Shown: positions 37,154 to 47,905, counted from the first letter of the stretch. The stretch: 64,000 nucleotides of DNA from JALZMG01 sp963739975 (GCA_963739975.1 CAVUCK010000014.1:124001-188000), one strand, 5' to 3'. Made by a program: numbers and translations. Notes: generated by a model not told the origin, from the letters alone.

Positions 37154-37924
37154 ATGGCAGCCGTGGATCTCTCGTGGATACCGCTCGGCGCAGGCGCGGT
37201 CGTCGTCCGAGCCAGCGGCAAGGTGTTCGAAGCGCTGTCGGCATTGATCCAACGACGTCGGGCCTGCGACCTCTACGACTCGGCGCTCGTCGTCATCGTC
37301 CCCGAAGGCCGATTCGTGATCGAGATGGCACCGATCCCCGATCTGCACGGAGCACGGCGAGGCGTCGTGGCCGAAGGCCCCGTGGGAACGAGATGGGCGG
37401 GGCGGCTGCGGATGTTCCGCTACGAGATCCGACGCTGGCGGGGCGGGGAGATCCCCGACGCGCAGGAGGCCGTCTCCACGGTGCGCGTGGGCATCGACCT
37501 CACCTGTGCACGACGCCTCCTCGACCTGGCGCCATCGGTGCCCACGCCGGTGTGGGGCCGCGACGAGCTCGACACGGGCGAGATGTGGAACTCCAACTCG
37601 GTCACCTCATGGCTACTGAAGCGCGCCGGCGTCAACACGGACCAGATCGAGCCGCCGCTCGATGGTCGCGCCCCCGGTTGGAGGGCGGGTCTCGTCATCG
37701 CCGCACGAGATCTGGACAACGCCGAGCACCCGAACGGGCACCGCACAGGCGCCCCTGGGTCGGTGCCAAGTGGCGATGTCACCGTCTATTTGACGGCTAA
37801 GCGGATCTCGAGCGGGACCGTCACCTATTGCTCCCTTCGTTGCTCCCCGACTTCGCCTCAGCCGGCGAAATGCCTATCTAGCTGGTGCCCCCCCAGGGGC
37901 TCGAACCCTGAACCAATGGATTAA
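37154..37924 (+). CDS. Conserved hypothetical protein, C-terminus probably extended
   Basis: ATG 37154 begins MAAVDLSWIPLGAGAVVVR. The body has RRACDLYDSALVVIVPEGRFVIEMAP, RYEIRRWRGGEIPDAQEAV and GEMWNSNSVTSWLLKRAGV...GRAPGWRAGLVIAAR, a pattern I associate with an uncharacterised actinobacterial family. The last ~65 residues run antisense through the tRNA-Lys gene and have no conserved look, so the natural stop has probably been lost through a shift near 37700. No function assigned. Confidence 0.5.
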   Translation: MAAVDLSWIPLGAGAVVVRASGKVFEALSALIQRRRACDLYDSALVVIVPEGRFVIEMAPIPDLHGARRGVVAEGPVGTRWAGRLRMFRYEIRRWRGGEIPDAQEAVSTVRVGIDLTCARRLLDLAPSVPTPVWGRDELDTGEMWNSNSVTSWLLKRAGVNTDQIEPPLDGRAPGWRAGLVIAARDLDNAEHPNGHRTGAPGSVPSGDVTVYLTAKRISSGTVTYCSLRCSPTSPQPAKCLSSWCPPRGSNPEPMD

Positions 37925-37957
37925 AAGTCCACTGCTCTTCCATTGAGCTAGAGGGGC
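37883..37957 (-). tRNA. tRNA-Lys (anticodon TTT)
   Basis: Read on the minus strand from 37957: acceptor GCCCCTC pairs with GGGGGGC; D arm GCTC/GAGC; anticodon arm GTGGA-CTTTTAA-TCCAT with TTT at 37923-37925; T arm CAGGG-TTCGAGC-CCCTG; discriminator A and encoded CCA at the 3' end (37883). All four stems close. It marks the left edge of an IS-rich accessory segment. Confidence 0.92.
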
Positions 37958-38132
37958 GGGACCGGCGCGAAACGTGGGAGAAAAGCCCGGAACGCCATAC
38001 GAGCCGGCGCTGACAGGCCATGGTAGAGGCGCGTCGAGGCGCTTGGGAGCCCGGTACCGGGGCGCGTCGTCGACGCGGACCGCCCAATCGGCGATCGGGG
38101 CGCGCCCGACCCCGGTGACGCCGTGTCGGCGG

Positions 38133-38423
38133 TCAGGCCGCGGCTGGCGGGGCGAGGCCTTGGCGGTGGACCTGCATCGACAGGCCGTTGACCCCGAGGG
38201 CGTACGTGATCAGGTTCAGCAGCTGCCGGCGATGACCGACCGAATGAGCCCGGCGGAGCCACAGCGTGTCGTCGAGGTGTCGGTTGATGCTCTCGGCATC
38301 GTTGCGACGCCGGTACAGGACCTCGAAGTCGGGATCTCCCGGCGCGATCTGGCGGACATTCTCCGCTCGGTTGAACTTCCGTTTGGCGTCGTCGTGGTTG
38401 GCGTGCAGCCGCACGGTGACCAC
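38133..38423 (-). pseudogene. DDE transposase, C-terminal remnant
   Basis: YRRRNDAESINRHLDDTLWL and RQLLNLITYALGVNGL match the last ~95 residues of DDE-type transposases common in actinobacteria. The catalytic core upstream is absent or out of frame. It sits 176 bp from the tRNA-Lys, inside the accessory segment. Confidence 0.65.
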
Positions 38424-38552
38424 TCCCCCGCCGAGGCGCTCAGGCAGACGTCTCTCAGACCTCGATGACTATCCGACCGCCGTCTCGCGGCTGGTGTGCG
38501 TCCCCTCGAGTGGTGGGCTTTGACGTAGCCGCAGACATCCACCACGGGGGTG

Positions 38553-38601
38553 GGCCATCGGCGTGATTCTCGGTGTGTTCCTGCAAGAGCACACGAAGGA
38601 G
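38553..38601. repeat. IS256-type left-end copy (49 bp), orphan
   Basis: These 49 bases are identical to 45172-45220, the region just before the IS256-family transposase start. The bases before it (38503-38552) also resemble 45115-45171 imperfectly (shared GGTGGGCTTTGA). Here the transposase gene is missing and IS3 sequence follows, so this is the solo end of a lost element. Confidence 0.75.
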
Positions 38602-38633
38602 ATGAAGCGCCCCGGGTCGCGTGACTGCTGTGG

Positions 38634-38882
38634 CTATTGGGTGACGGCTTCGGTGGCCGTGGTGGTCTGACGGTAGTAGTGGGCTTCGGTCTCGGCCGGC
38701 GTTGTGTAGCTGCCGTCGTCGGTAATCTCGCCGTGGAGCCGGCGGTGGTTGAACCAGTCGACGTAGGTCATGGTGGCGAACTCGACGTCGTCTATGCCGC
38801 GCCAGGGTCCTTGCCGGTCGATGAGCTCCCACTTGTAGAGCCCGTTGAAGCTTTCGGCCATGGCGTTGTCGAATCCCTCAAC
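38634..38882 (-). pseudogene. IS3-family transposase OrfB, C-terminal remnant
   Basis: GFDNAMAESFNGLYKWELI, GPWRGIDDVEFATMTYVDWF and NHRRLHGEITDDGSYTTPAE form the end of an IS3 OrfB integrase, including the final catalytic Glu region (NAMAESFNG). Sequence upstream of 38882 is unrelated, so the element is truncated. Confidence 0.82.
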
Positions 38883-39183
38883 CCGTCGAGGGTCTCGGCC
38901 GCAGCGCTGAGCAGCTCTGCGACGAGCTGATGGCTCGGGCGTGGGCGCTCGACGCAGCGATTCGGATCGTTGGCGTTGAGGTCATCGGCGATGAGATGCG
39001 CCATCGGCTCGCTCGCCGAGCGGTCGAGATCGCAAAATGCCCTGCCTGCGGAGACGGAGACCGACGAGGTGGTCGTCGACGAAGACGTCCGCAAAGAGCG
39101 AAGGATCAGCGGGCTCGTCAGTACGTGCCGATGCGGCGCTCCGTTAGCGCGGATCGACCCCCTGATCCATTTGGATGCGCGTC

Positions 39184-39310
39184 GCTGAGGGGAAGACGAA
39201 CCGCTGATCCTCGCGACGTTGCTCGCCCGACGCGCCGGCTGGGCCAAGCCCACGGAGCGCGCACGCTGCGCCACGCCTTCATCACCGCTGCGCTCTCACC
39301 ACGAGGTCAC
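39184..39310 (+). pseudogene. Possible tyrosine integrase C-terminal remnant
   Basis: LLARRAGWAKP followed, one base out of frame, by RTLRHAFITAALS resembles the RxxxR / HxLRH(x)FIT box of tyrosine recombinases. Only about 35 residues are visible, with no catalytic tyrosine. Its position near tRNA-Lys fits an old integrative element, but the assignment rests on a short match. Confidence 0.35.
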
Positions 39311-40287
39311 CTACTCTGTCGTGAGCGTTCCCGCGCCACATGGGTCGGGATCCCCATCGGTGAAAGGAGCAGCGTCCCCCCAGGATCGAGCGGGCGAAGG
39401 TGATGACCGGCGCCCGCGTCGTCGAGCGCGGACTCGAACGTGTGCAGGGGTTCGCGCAGCCATCTTGGTGGCGCGCGGTGCAACCCGATTGGGCTGTAGG
39501 TCCCCCAATGGATCGGCACCACGACACCCGGTTGCACCAACTTGGTAGCTCGAACCGCCCGCAGCGGATTGAGGTGCCCGGGGCCGATCGTCCGACCCCA
39601 GCCCCAGATCGGCAGCAACGCCACGTCGACGGGGGCCAGCGCAGCCATCCCCGGGTACAGATCGGTGTCGCCCACGAAGTACACCGACCCCTCAGCGGCA
39701 CGCAGGACGTAACCGACCGGCTGAGCGAAAACCCTGCTGTGGGGACCACGCCGGCCGCTGTCCGCGGCCGGCACCGCCTCGATGCGCAATCGCCCGACGA
39801 CGACGGTGCGACCGGCGGCGATCTCCCGGACCCGCCGGAACCCCCGTCGCCGCAATAGATTCCCGGCGCCGGTCGGCACGATGAGGTCGATGTCGCTGCC
39901 GAACATGCGCAGCGACGGCAGGTGCAAGTGATCCATGTGCACGTGCGAGATCAGCACGACGTCCGGAGTACCTACGGCGGCCACGTCGGCGACATCGTGC
40001 CGCCGAAGGTGTGCCACCCGGCGCGTCAGAGCAGGATCGGTCAGCACCTTGACGTCGCCGAGCTCGATCGCCACAGTGGCATGCCCGACCCACGTCAGGC
40101 TGGGCCCGGTCGTGCCGTACGGAAGGTCAAGGCGCCCGCGCCGCCGCTCGGGAGAGGTCACCGCGGCAGCGTAGGCGTCAACGCCGACCACCCGACCTGG
40201 TCGGCCCGAGCTCCATCGGCCGCAGGGCTCAGCATCGCTTCCGCGCGATCCCCCCGGCAGGATTGGCCGGTTCGGCACCTCATTCAT
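39307..40287 (-). CDS. MBL-fold metal-dependent hydrolase (UlaG/NAPE-PLD-like)
   Basis: A 326-residue metallo-beta-lactamase-fold protein. WVGHATVAIELGDVKVLTDPAL, LISHVHMDHLHLPSLRMF (HxHxDH zinc motif), VYFVGDTDLYPGM and VVPIHWGTYSPIG mark the UlaG/NAPE-phospholipase D-like branch that acts on phosphodiesters or lactones. The ATG at 40287 overlaps the yihY stop by eight bases, so translation is probably coupled. It may act on membrane lipids with YihY as partner (inference). Confidence 0.85.
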   Translation of the reverse strand: MNEVPNRPILPGGSRGSDAEPCGRWSSGRPGRVVGVDAYAAAVTSPERRRGRLDLPYGTTGPSLTWVGHATVAIELGDVKVLTDPALTRRVAHLRRHDVADVAAVGTPDVVLISHVHMDHLHLPSLRMFGSDIDLIVPTGAGNLLRRRGFRRVREIAAGRTVVVGRLRIEAVPAADSGRRGPHSRVFAQPVGYVLRAAEGSVYFVGDTDLYPGMAALAPVDVALLPIWGWGRTIGPGHLNPLRAVRATKLVQPGVVVPIHWGTYSPIGLHRAPPRWLREPLHTFESALDDAGAGHHLRPLDPGGTLLLSPMGIPTHVARERSRQSR

Positions 40288-41332
40288 CGAGGTCGAAGAA
40301 GGTGCGAATCCAGCGGGATTTGCGGGACAGCACCCGAATTATGGGGAGCGAGAACAGGAACCGGGAGATGCTGCCGAAACGTTCGTGGATGACGGCGTCG
40401 AGTGACATGCCGAGAACCATCGTCCGACCGAGGATGAAGAACCAGCCCAAGGTCACGAGGGTGATGCCGATGGCGCCGTAGAGCTGTGACGCGCGCCCGA
40501 GCCTGTCAGGCAGGTAGAGCTGGCTCACCGCCTGCATCCCGGCCACGGCGACACCGACCAACATCGCACCCGGCAGCAGCGCAGACGGGTCGTTCGTGGC
40601 GCGTGGCAGGAGCATCGACAGCGCGATCCAGGCGACGGCATAGAACGCCAACGCAACGAGGAACGAGACGCTCGCCGCCCCCAGGCCAAGCTCCAGGCGG
40701 ATGCGATTCACGATCGCCGAGACGAGGCCGACCCCTACGATCAGTCCCACGACAGCACCGATCAAGCGAACAGAGGCCTTGGTCGTTACGGGCAGCCGCC
40801 AGGCCAGGCAGCTTGCCGAGACCATCACCTTGCTCAGTGAACGGCCTGCCCATACCATGCCGAACAGCCCGGCGATTGTCGCGATCCAGCGTGTGCTGTT
40901 CGGCTGCGTAAGCGCCGTGTCGATCTGCTGCGCCAACGAGCCGGTGACACCAGCGGCCTGGTTGATGTCCTCGGGCGTAGTCCACGGGGCGATGAACCCG
41001 ACCACGCCGACGACGAACAGCAACATTGGAACGACGAACAGGAACAGCCGGAAGGCGAGGGCGCTGCCGACGATGGTGCCCGCCGCCTCAAGATCGCGTT
41101 GATAGAACCGCAGCACGACGTCGAGCAGCGGGCGGTCCTTGTTCTTCTCGATGAGATTCGCCAATCGGGCTTGTCCGTCGCTGACCTGCTGAATGCGTGC
41201 GTCGACGAGCGCACGCAAACCGGTCGCGTCACCGCGCGCCGCCTCGTCGTCCGGCTCGCCGCCGTGATCATCCGGTTCGACCTCGTCGGGACGCGCCTCC
41301 GAGGCGTCGTCGGCGGAACGCCTGTCTGGCAT
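40280..41332 (-). CDS. YihY/BrkB-family inner-membrane protein
   Basis: A 350-residue integral membrane protein with an acidic N-terminal tail and about six helices: GSALAFRLFLFVVPMLLFVV, TIAGLFGMVWAGRSLSKVMV, LIGAVVGLIVGVGLVSAIV, SFLVALAFYAVAWIALSMLL and LGWFFILGRTMVLGM. The layout matches the YihY/UPF0761 (BrkB) family; function uncertain, envelope related. Followed by a translation-coupled MBL hydrolase. This pair is one of the few intact gene sets in the accessory segment. Confidence 0.85.
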   Translation of the reverse strand: MPDRRSADDASEARPDEVEPDDHGGEPDDEAARGDATGLRALVDARIQQVSDGQARLANLIEKNKDRPLLDVVLRFYQRDLEAAGTIVGSALAFRLFLFVVPMLLFVVGVVGFIAPWTTPEDINQAAGVTGSLAQQIDTALTQPNSTRWIATIAGLFGMVWAGRSLSKVMVSASCLAWRLPVTTKASVRLIGAVVGLIVGVGLVSAIVNRIRLELGLGAASVSFLVALAFYAVAWIALSMLLPRATNDPSALLPGAMLVGVAVAGMQAVSQLYLPDRLGRASQLYGAIGITLVTLGWFFILGRTMVLGMSLDAVIHERFGSISRFLFSLPIIRVLSRKSRWIRTFFDLDE

Positions 41333-41519
41333 TGGCCCATCCTGCCTCGTTGCATCCGCCGGGGTCAGATGGGCGGTCGCGACGGCGCCGGCGAGGAGCT
41401 AGCCGGCTTCGTCTGGGCGCTGGCGAGCTCCTTTCTTGATCTCGGCGTCGACGTCGGCCCCAGGGTGGCCAGTCCCGCTCTCGCCGCTCCGGCTCCTCGC
41501 ACGCTTGATCGTGCGGGCC

Positions 41520-42035
41520 ACTTCTGCCGCGGCGAGCTCCTCGACCCTGGAGCGCCTCGGTCTCGACTACGTCGACCTGTAACCTGATCTACCAGCCGCT
41601 CGGCGACTACTACAGCTTCTGGCGGGTGATGGAGCAGATCTACGCCGACGGGTTTGCCCGGGCGATAGGTGTCACGAGCTTTCACACCGACCGACTTGTC
41701 GATCTCATCGACCACAACGAGTGATCCCGGCGGTCGACCAGATCGAGACCCACCCGTTCTTCCGACGCCACGTCGACCAGGAAGTCATGAGCTCCAAAGG
41801 TGCGCAGCTCGTGTCGTGGGGCGGCTTCGCTGAGGGCCGGAGCATTTGTCACTGACCCGATGCTTAGCCGCCGTCGGCCACGCGCACGTCCGTCGCCCAA
41901 GTCGTACTCCGCTGGCTCATCCCGCGGGAAATCGTGGCCATCGCGAAGTCGGTCGACCGCGACGGAGAACAGAACCTGGACGTCTTCGACTTCACCCTGT
42001 CCGACGACGACATGACCGGCCTCATCACCAGACGT
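41520..42035 (+). pseudogene. Aldo/keto reductase, multiply frameshifted
   Basis: Joined frames read LERLGLDYVDLY-LIYQPLGDYY, FARAIGVTSFHTDRLVDLIDHNE, then PAVDQIETHPFFRRHVDQEV, QLVSWGGFAEGRS and VAQVVLRWLIPREIVAIAKSV. These are the middle and end of an aldo/keto reductase. At least three one-base shifts (an extra A at about 41579, a missing base near 41722, one beyond 41850) and a missing N-terminus (Asp/Tyr site lost) show decay. Confidence 0.82.
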
Positions 42036-42272
42036 GGACACGCTGGTCCGCTCGGGCCGGCTGAAGCAGGCCCGACTGACGTTCGAGAAGAGGTTTGTGT
42101 ACGCCAAGTACGTCGGGCTGTACGCCGATGACATCGGGTTGCAGGCGAGCAACTTGGCAACTTCCCGCAGGCATCCACTCACTTGGCGCTCATCAACGCA
42201 GCCACCACCCTCGACCGCGGCTGGATCAAGCCGGCGATCAGGATCCACTTCGGTCCGCCGAGGGGACGACAG

Positions 42273-44301
42273 TCAGTTGACCTCGGCCACGGTTTCCTCC
42301 CGCCAATCACACCGCACGGGATGACCGAGGTCTGCGCGCCACCCCTTGAGCACCCGGTGCAGCCCCACCGGTCCCACGATCGGCTCCCTCGGCGGCTCTA
42401 GGGCGACGGGATGAAGGAGGAAGGGTCGTTGCTGGTCGCCGCCAAGACCGCCGTGCGAGCTCACCTGATGCTCGAAGGCGTTGACCTCCCCCGTGGCGGG
42501 GTCGAACGTGCTGTTGACCATGAGGTCGGCGACATCCACACACCGGTCGGCGGCCGCCACCTTCTCGTCGGCGCGAGGTCCGAACGGCGTCAACGGGTCG
42601 AGCCCGGTCACCGTTCCGGTCCGCAACGCATGCGTTCCGTGGGCGCCGATCACCAGCGGACCATCCGAAGCCGACTGCACGAGAACGAACCCGACACCGG
42701 GGTGGGCGAGGAGTCCCGGCACCAAGGCGGGGTGGTGCGCTTCGATCTCCTCCAGCGTCATTCGACGCGGTGCGGCCGTAAGGTAGACGAGCCCGAGGTT
42801 GCCCGACGCCAGCACGGTGGCGTCAGCCGGTGGGGCATCCTCGTCCTTGTCGCGGTTCTGCGCGTGGCGTAACCAGGCTGTCGACTCGGTGCGGCCAGCT
42901 TCGGCGTCGGGGTCACCGGACGCGGCCGTGCCACACAGGCGGGCGATCAGCTCGGCGAGCGACTCGCCATGACGTTGCTGAAAGGTCTCACCCTGCGTCT
43001 GGCCGTGATCGGAGAGGATGACGAGGTGGAAGGGGCGGGGCGCCCACCGCAGCGACCGCTCGATGCGGGAGATCTGGCGGTCGATGTCACGGAGCACAAC
43101 GAGGGTGTCGAGCGCGCTCGGGTCCCGAGTGGTGGGCGACCTCGTCGTAACCGAGGAAGTCGACATAGATCGCCGGGCGGCCTTCGGCGACGTCCTGGAG
43201 GACCCCGTGCACCGTCACGTCGCGGCTGACGATCGTTGTGAAGGTTCGCAGGAAGGCGTATCCCCATCCACGCTCAATCCGCGGTCGGACGTCCCGGCGA
43301 CGCTGGTCGGCGACCGCGGCTCGCTCGCGAGCGATCTCAACGACGGCAGCAACGAAGGTTCGGGCGGCGTTATCGGGCCGGGAGAAGTAGCGCCCGTACC
43401 CGGCGCCGACGCGCCCCTCCTTGCGCCGGCCCGCCACGCTCATGGTCAGCACCGCTCGCTCGGCACCACCGGTGAACAGGTTGCCGTAGCTCGAGCCGCC
43501 GTGGGCCAACAAACCTTCACTCTGGGCGTGACGGTGTTGGATCTCGGCCGCCGCCGCCGGGCGGTTCGACACCAGCACCCTTCCGCTGGCCTTCTCGACC
43601 CAACGGAACGCGGGCATGTTGTCGACGGAGCCGTGGAGGATGCCGCATTGGCTCACACCGGTCTGGCACGACCACTCGGGGTCCCATGACAGCACCTGAT
43701 GGCTCCCGGTGTCGATCCATCGCCGCAGGGTCGGTACGTCGCCGGCCGCCAATGCCCGCCGCAGCACGGGCTCGGACAGCCCGTCTATCTGCACGAAGAC
43801 GATGCAGGGAACGTCTGTTGCGACCGTAGGTCGCCGTCGGGCGCGCCGGCTCATCTGGCGGTCGAACCACACGTCGTCGTCCAGGGCCAGGAGCGACGAC
43901 GCCACCGCTGTGACCGCGGCGAGGCCGAGCGCGACTGCGAGGGCGGTGGAGAAGCCGTCGACCCGAACGCCCGGGAGTCGATCCAGCAGAAGGCCCACCG
44001 CAAGGGCATCCAGCACGATGGCACCGAGGCCGAGAGTGAGGACCGACAGCGGCACCACGATCACCGCCAGCGCCGGCCACACCGCGGCGTTCACCACGCC
44101 GAGGAGGAAACCGGCGACCAGGGCGTCCACAGGGCGTTCCATGCTGAATCCGGGGAGGAGCGCGGCCATCAACCAGAGGGCCGCACCGCCGACAAAGGTG
44201 ACCACCACACACCGACGCAGCACCTGGCGCCAACTCGGACGCAGCTCGGCAGCCCGGATCACGGCGGAGCTCTCGGACGCCGGGGGGTCGTGCATGCTCA
44301 C
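42273..44301 (-). CDS. Membrane-anchored nucleotide pyrophosphatase/phosphodiesterase, frameshifted
   Basis: From ATG 44301 the first 130 residues hold several helices resembling the phage-holin-4/Mycobacterial 4-TM superfamily (VVVTFVGGAALWLMAALLPG; ALVAGFLLGVVNAAVWPALA). Then an alkaline-phosphatase-fold domain follows: CIVFVQIDGLSEPVLRRAL, ILHGSVDNMPAFRW and DFLGYDEVAHHSGP. A one-base shift near 43125 splits the frame; the rest (ALDTLVVLRDIDRQISRIE; LVILSDHGQTQGETFQQRHG) continues to 42273. Metal-binding Asp/His positions (IDG, DEVAHH, SDHGQ) are all present, so the joined 670-residue protein would be active. Confidence 0.75.
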
Positions 44302-45112
44302 GCCGTTCGACGGTACTCAGCATCGTCGGAACGCCAAATGACAGGAGCGCCGGACATCGTCGCAAGTCGATGTCCTTGGTCCATGATGACGTCGTGACAC
44401 AGCGACCGATCCCACCGCTGCCTCCCTGGGCGGGTCACAGCACATCGATGGTCTGCCGAGGTTTCACCGGAACTGCCTCGAGGCTGTGTCACCCACTTCG
44501 TCCTCCGTCGTACGATCGGGAGGTCGAGGATTCGCCGAGGCGACGCCGACAGAACGAGCGGGACCGTGCGGAGCGGCGGGGCCGCCTCTGACGACGTCGG
44601 TCACCGCGGTGATAGTTGAAGCTTCTCGGGCTGACCTGGTCGTGACCTTGGGTCCAGGCGGACGTCAGGATCGCGTGGTGCGTGGCGTGCCGTCGGCCGA
44701 GGAGGCCGCTGAAGCCGGTCCTGAGAACGGCGTGTCGGCCGACCCGGCCGACGAGCGCGCCTCAAAGACAGCGACGAACGCGGCGGGATCGATCTCGTGA
44801 TCGAGACGCCGAGCGGGCGGCGGACGGCCACCGTGGAGCTCCTTGCGACGGTCGGCGAGGGTGGACCGAGACTGGCGTTCCGGGCCCTCGCCAAACGCGC
44901 TGCGCAACTCGCCGGGGTCGACCGTTGGTAGGTCCTTTCCTATGAGCGACAGTCTAAGACGTCGTTCCAACGAGATGAATGCGGAGACAACGGAACGACG
45001 CTGCCAGACCGGCGCAGCTTGTGGGCCCTGATGTCCGAATAAGCGGTAGATCGATTCTGCAGCGGCCTCGGCCAACGTGCGCCCCAGGAAAGCCCCGCGG
45101 CGGTGTGACGGA
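44302..45112. other. Unassigned stretch before the IS256 element
   Basis: Open frames occur on both strands (for example 44486-44800 +, and a minus frame with YRLFGHQGPQAAPVWQRRS near 45040), but none matches a family I know or has a convincing ribosome site. It probably consists of remnants. Confidence 0.4.
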
Positions 45113-46035
45113 GTAGGCGTCCCCCCGAATGGTGGGCTTTGAGATGTCCGTCGGGGGTCCACCACTGGTGAGGCCATCGGCGTGATTCTCGGTGTGTTCC
45201 TGCAAGAGCACACGAAGGAGTACCGCACCGATGGCCCTGTCTCAGTCTGTCCTGTCGGAGATGTTGGAGGCGTTCCGCGCCGGCGAGGGTGTCGATCTGA
45301 TCCGTGACGCCGTGCAGCTGGTGCTGCAGGAGCTGATCGAGGTCGAAGCCGCCGAGCAGATCGGCGCCGCCCGTTACGAACGCAGCGACGCACGGGTGAC
45401 CGAACGCAACGGGTCACGGCCCCGCCTGTTGACCACGCAGGCCGGTGACGTCGGGTTGCGCATCCCCAAGCTGCGCAAGGGCAGCTTCTTCCCGTCGATC
45501 CTCGAGCCGCGTCGACGGATCGACCAGGCCCTCTACGCGGTGGTGATGGAGGCCTACGTGCAGGGCGTGTCGACTCGTTCGGTCGACGACCTGGTCGAGG
45601 CACTCGGAGCGCCGTCGGGATCAAGAGGTCCGAGGTCTCCCGAATCTGCGCCGGCCTCGACGAGACCGTCGGGGCGTTCCGCACCCGCCGCCTTGACCAC
45701 GTCGAATTCCCTACGTCTACCTCGACGCCACCTACCTCCACGTCCGCAACAACACATCGCAGGTCACCTCGATGGCGGTCGTCATCGCCACCGGCATCAC
45801 CGCCACCGGCTCCCGCGAGGTGCTCGGTGTCGACGTCGGTGACTCCGAGGACGAAGCGTTCTGGCGCGGGTTCCTGCGCTCACTCAAGTCGCGCGGCCTG
45901 GGCGGTGTCAGGATGGTCATCTCCGATCAGCACGCCGGCTTGGTCGCCGCGCTGCGCCGGTCGTTCCAAGGGGCCAGCCATCAACGCTCATCTGTGCACT
46001 ATCCGCGTGTGCAGGCATGGCGGCTGGTCGCGTGA
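45113..46035 (+). mobile_element. IS256-family element, left end plus broken transposase
   Basis: The transposase starts at ATG 45231 (MALSQSVLSEMLEAFRAGEG) and shows ERNGSRPRLLTTQAGDVGLR, IPKLRKGSFFPSILEPRRRI and QGVSTRSVDDLVEALG, typical of IS256. The frame shifts near 45605. It resumes as YVYLDATYLHVRNN and AVVIATGITATGSREVLGVD with the catalytic Asp region (LDATY), then MVISDQHAGLVAALRRSFQGA, and ends at 46035 in foreign sequence. The C-terminal third, with the last catalytic Glu, is missing, so the element is dead. Its left end recurs at 38553. Confidence 0.85.
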
Positions 46036-46236
46036 CGCCCGGGCAGGAAGGTCTTGCCTGTCTCCCCCGTCGGTGGGAGAGGGCCTCAGCAGCGTGACCT
46101 TCGAGGTCCAGCGGCAGACCTGTCCCTCCCACCGGTGGCGGGTTCGTGATCGGCCATTAGGAGTAGCGCTGCGAGCGCCGAGATGAGCGACCGAAACGGA
46201 CACGCCTCGGGAGTGACACCAACCCACAGGAGGTGC

Positions 46237-46950
46237 ATGTCCATGTTTGCAGGGATCGACTGGGGTGGCTATCACCACCAGCTCTGCGTGGTCACCGAGA
46301 CCGGGAGCCGGTCGCTCGAGCGTCGAGTCGCTCACGACCGGGCTGGTCTGATCGAGCTACGCAACACCCTCGCCGGGGTCGCCCCGGTGATGCGGGTCGC
46401 CGTCGAGCGAGCTGAAGGGCTCCTCGTGGAGTCGTTGCTCGATTGGGGTCACATCGTCTATCCGGTGTCCCCACGGGTGGCGGCACGGGCGCGGGAGCGT
46501 TACAGGGCGGCGTCGGTGAAGGACGACCGTTTCGACGCGTTCGTGCTCGCCGACAGCCTGCGTCATGAGCACCCCCACTGGCGGCCGCTGGCTGCGCCCA
46601 GCGAGGTTCTCGCCGAGCTCAAGGGGCTGGTCCGTGACCGGAACCGACTGATGGAGCTGCAGCGGGTTGTTGAGTCCCAGCTGCGTGCGACGCTCGACGC
46701 CTACCACCCGGCGCCGGTGCGCCTGTTCAGCACCGTCGATCGGCAGATCACGCTGGACTTCATCCGCGACTACCCGACACCGCGGACCGCCGACCATCTC
46801 GCCGAGGGGCGCATGACCCAGTTCCTCGAACGTCACAGCTATCGCGGCCGCCAGCCCGCCCCGGTGCTCGTCGATCGGCTGCGGCTCAACAACATGGCCG
46901 CCTCGGACGGGACCACCGCAGCGAAGCGGCGCACCGCTCTGGCCCAGGTT
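46237..46950 (+). mobile_element. IS110-family transposase, C-terminally truncated
   Basis: AGGAGG lies before ATG 46237 (MSMFAGIDWGGYHHQLCVV). DEDD catalytic residues are visible: Asp in AGIDWGG, Glu in VAVERAEG, and Asp-Asp in VKDDRFDAFVLADSL. Sequence matches IS110 to about residue 235 (KRRTALAQVE) and then switches to unrelated coding sequence. The serine-containing C-terminal domain needed with the bridge RNA is lost. It follows directly on the broken IS256, so IS110 insertion may have truncated that element. Confidence 0.83.
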
Positions 46951-46964
46951 GAGCCTTCCTTCTG

Positions 46965-47582
46965 GAGCGATGGCGGACCCCGATCTTCCATCGACCCGGA
47001 GAACCACCCCTCACTCAGCAGACCCACGGCGTCGTCGGCATCGACTACGTGATGCACATCGACCCCTCGACCCGCTCCGATCCCACTGCGTACGCGATCG
47101 GACACGCCGAGGACATCGACGGTGAACGCATCGCGGTCATCGACACCACGCGACGCTGGCTCGCTCGAGGCGCGGACATCCCCTGGGAGGATGAGGTCTA
47201 CGCCCAGATTGAGCTCGACATCGTCGCCTTCCAGCCCCGACTCATCACCGTCGATCAGCACGGCGGCAACTTCGTCGTCATCGACCTGCACCGCCGCATC
47301 CGAAAACTGCCAATCGTGCAACGCATCAACGTGCACGACATCCCGCACACGCGAACTAACAATCGCATCTACGCCGACGTGTTCCGAGGAGCAGTACAAC
47401 GTCGCCGCGTCCGCAGCTACCCCGACCGACAGCTCCAGCTCGAACTGCAATTCCTGCAAGACATCAACGGAGCCGCCAAAGCCCCCACCACCGGACCCGT
47501 CACCACGGACGACGTCGCCATCGCCACGATGGTCGTAGCCGCGGCGGGCGCCCTCGTCCACCAGGGCCTGGACCAGACGTAG
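46965..47582 (+). pseudogene. Terminase-like RNase H-fold nuclease fragment
   Basis: Reading in frame from 46965: LERWRTPIF, then GVVGIDYVMHIDPSTRSDP, TAYAIGHAEDIDGERIAV, FQPRLITVDQHGGNFVV and PVTTDDVAIATMVVAAAGAL. The spaced acidic residues (HIDPS, TVDQHGG, TTDDVAIA) fit the nuclease domain of phage terminase large subunits. The ATPase half is missing and the N-terminus abuts the IS110 fragment, so it is a truncated relic. Identification rests on motif spacing only. Confidence 0.5.
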
Positions 47583-47601
47583 GGCGCGTGGGCGCGAGTC
47601 C

Positions 47602-47905
47602 CTATGCACGCTGATGTGCAGGTGACCAGGGCAGCTCGTCCGGTGCCTGCAGTGGGGCACGGGCGATGCCGGACCCTCCGCAGTTAATGGTCGACGACGC
47701 TCCCTGGAAGCTGTAGTCGATCGGTGCACCAGGCTGGCAGTTGAAGAGGGCATCGAAGGCCTGTCCCGGCGCGACGGTGTCCGTCGACAGCACGATGCCG
47801 GCCATCGCGCCGACCGACACCTCACCGGCCTGCAGTCCGGCCAGCGTCGATCCGACAATGGTCGCGATGATGCGAACGACCTCTTCGCTCGACGCCCAGC
47901 CTGCG
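47602..47905 (-). CDS. Small hypothetical protein
   Basis: The frame reads DEASAGWASSEEVVRIIATIVGS (from about 47905), GVSVGAMAGIVLSTDTV-like sequence and AFDALFNCQPGAPIDYSFQG to a stop at 47602. AGGAGG precedes an ATG at 47915, but that ATG is one base out of frame with this sequence, so either the start is elsewhere (GTG 47835 region) or a shift occurred. Two cysteines and a small-residue-rich composition suggest a structural or secreted fragment. Function unknown. Confidence 0.35.
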
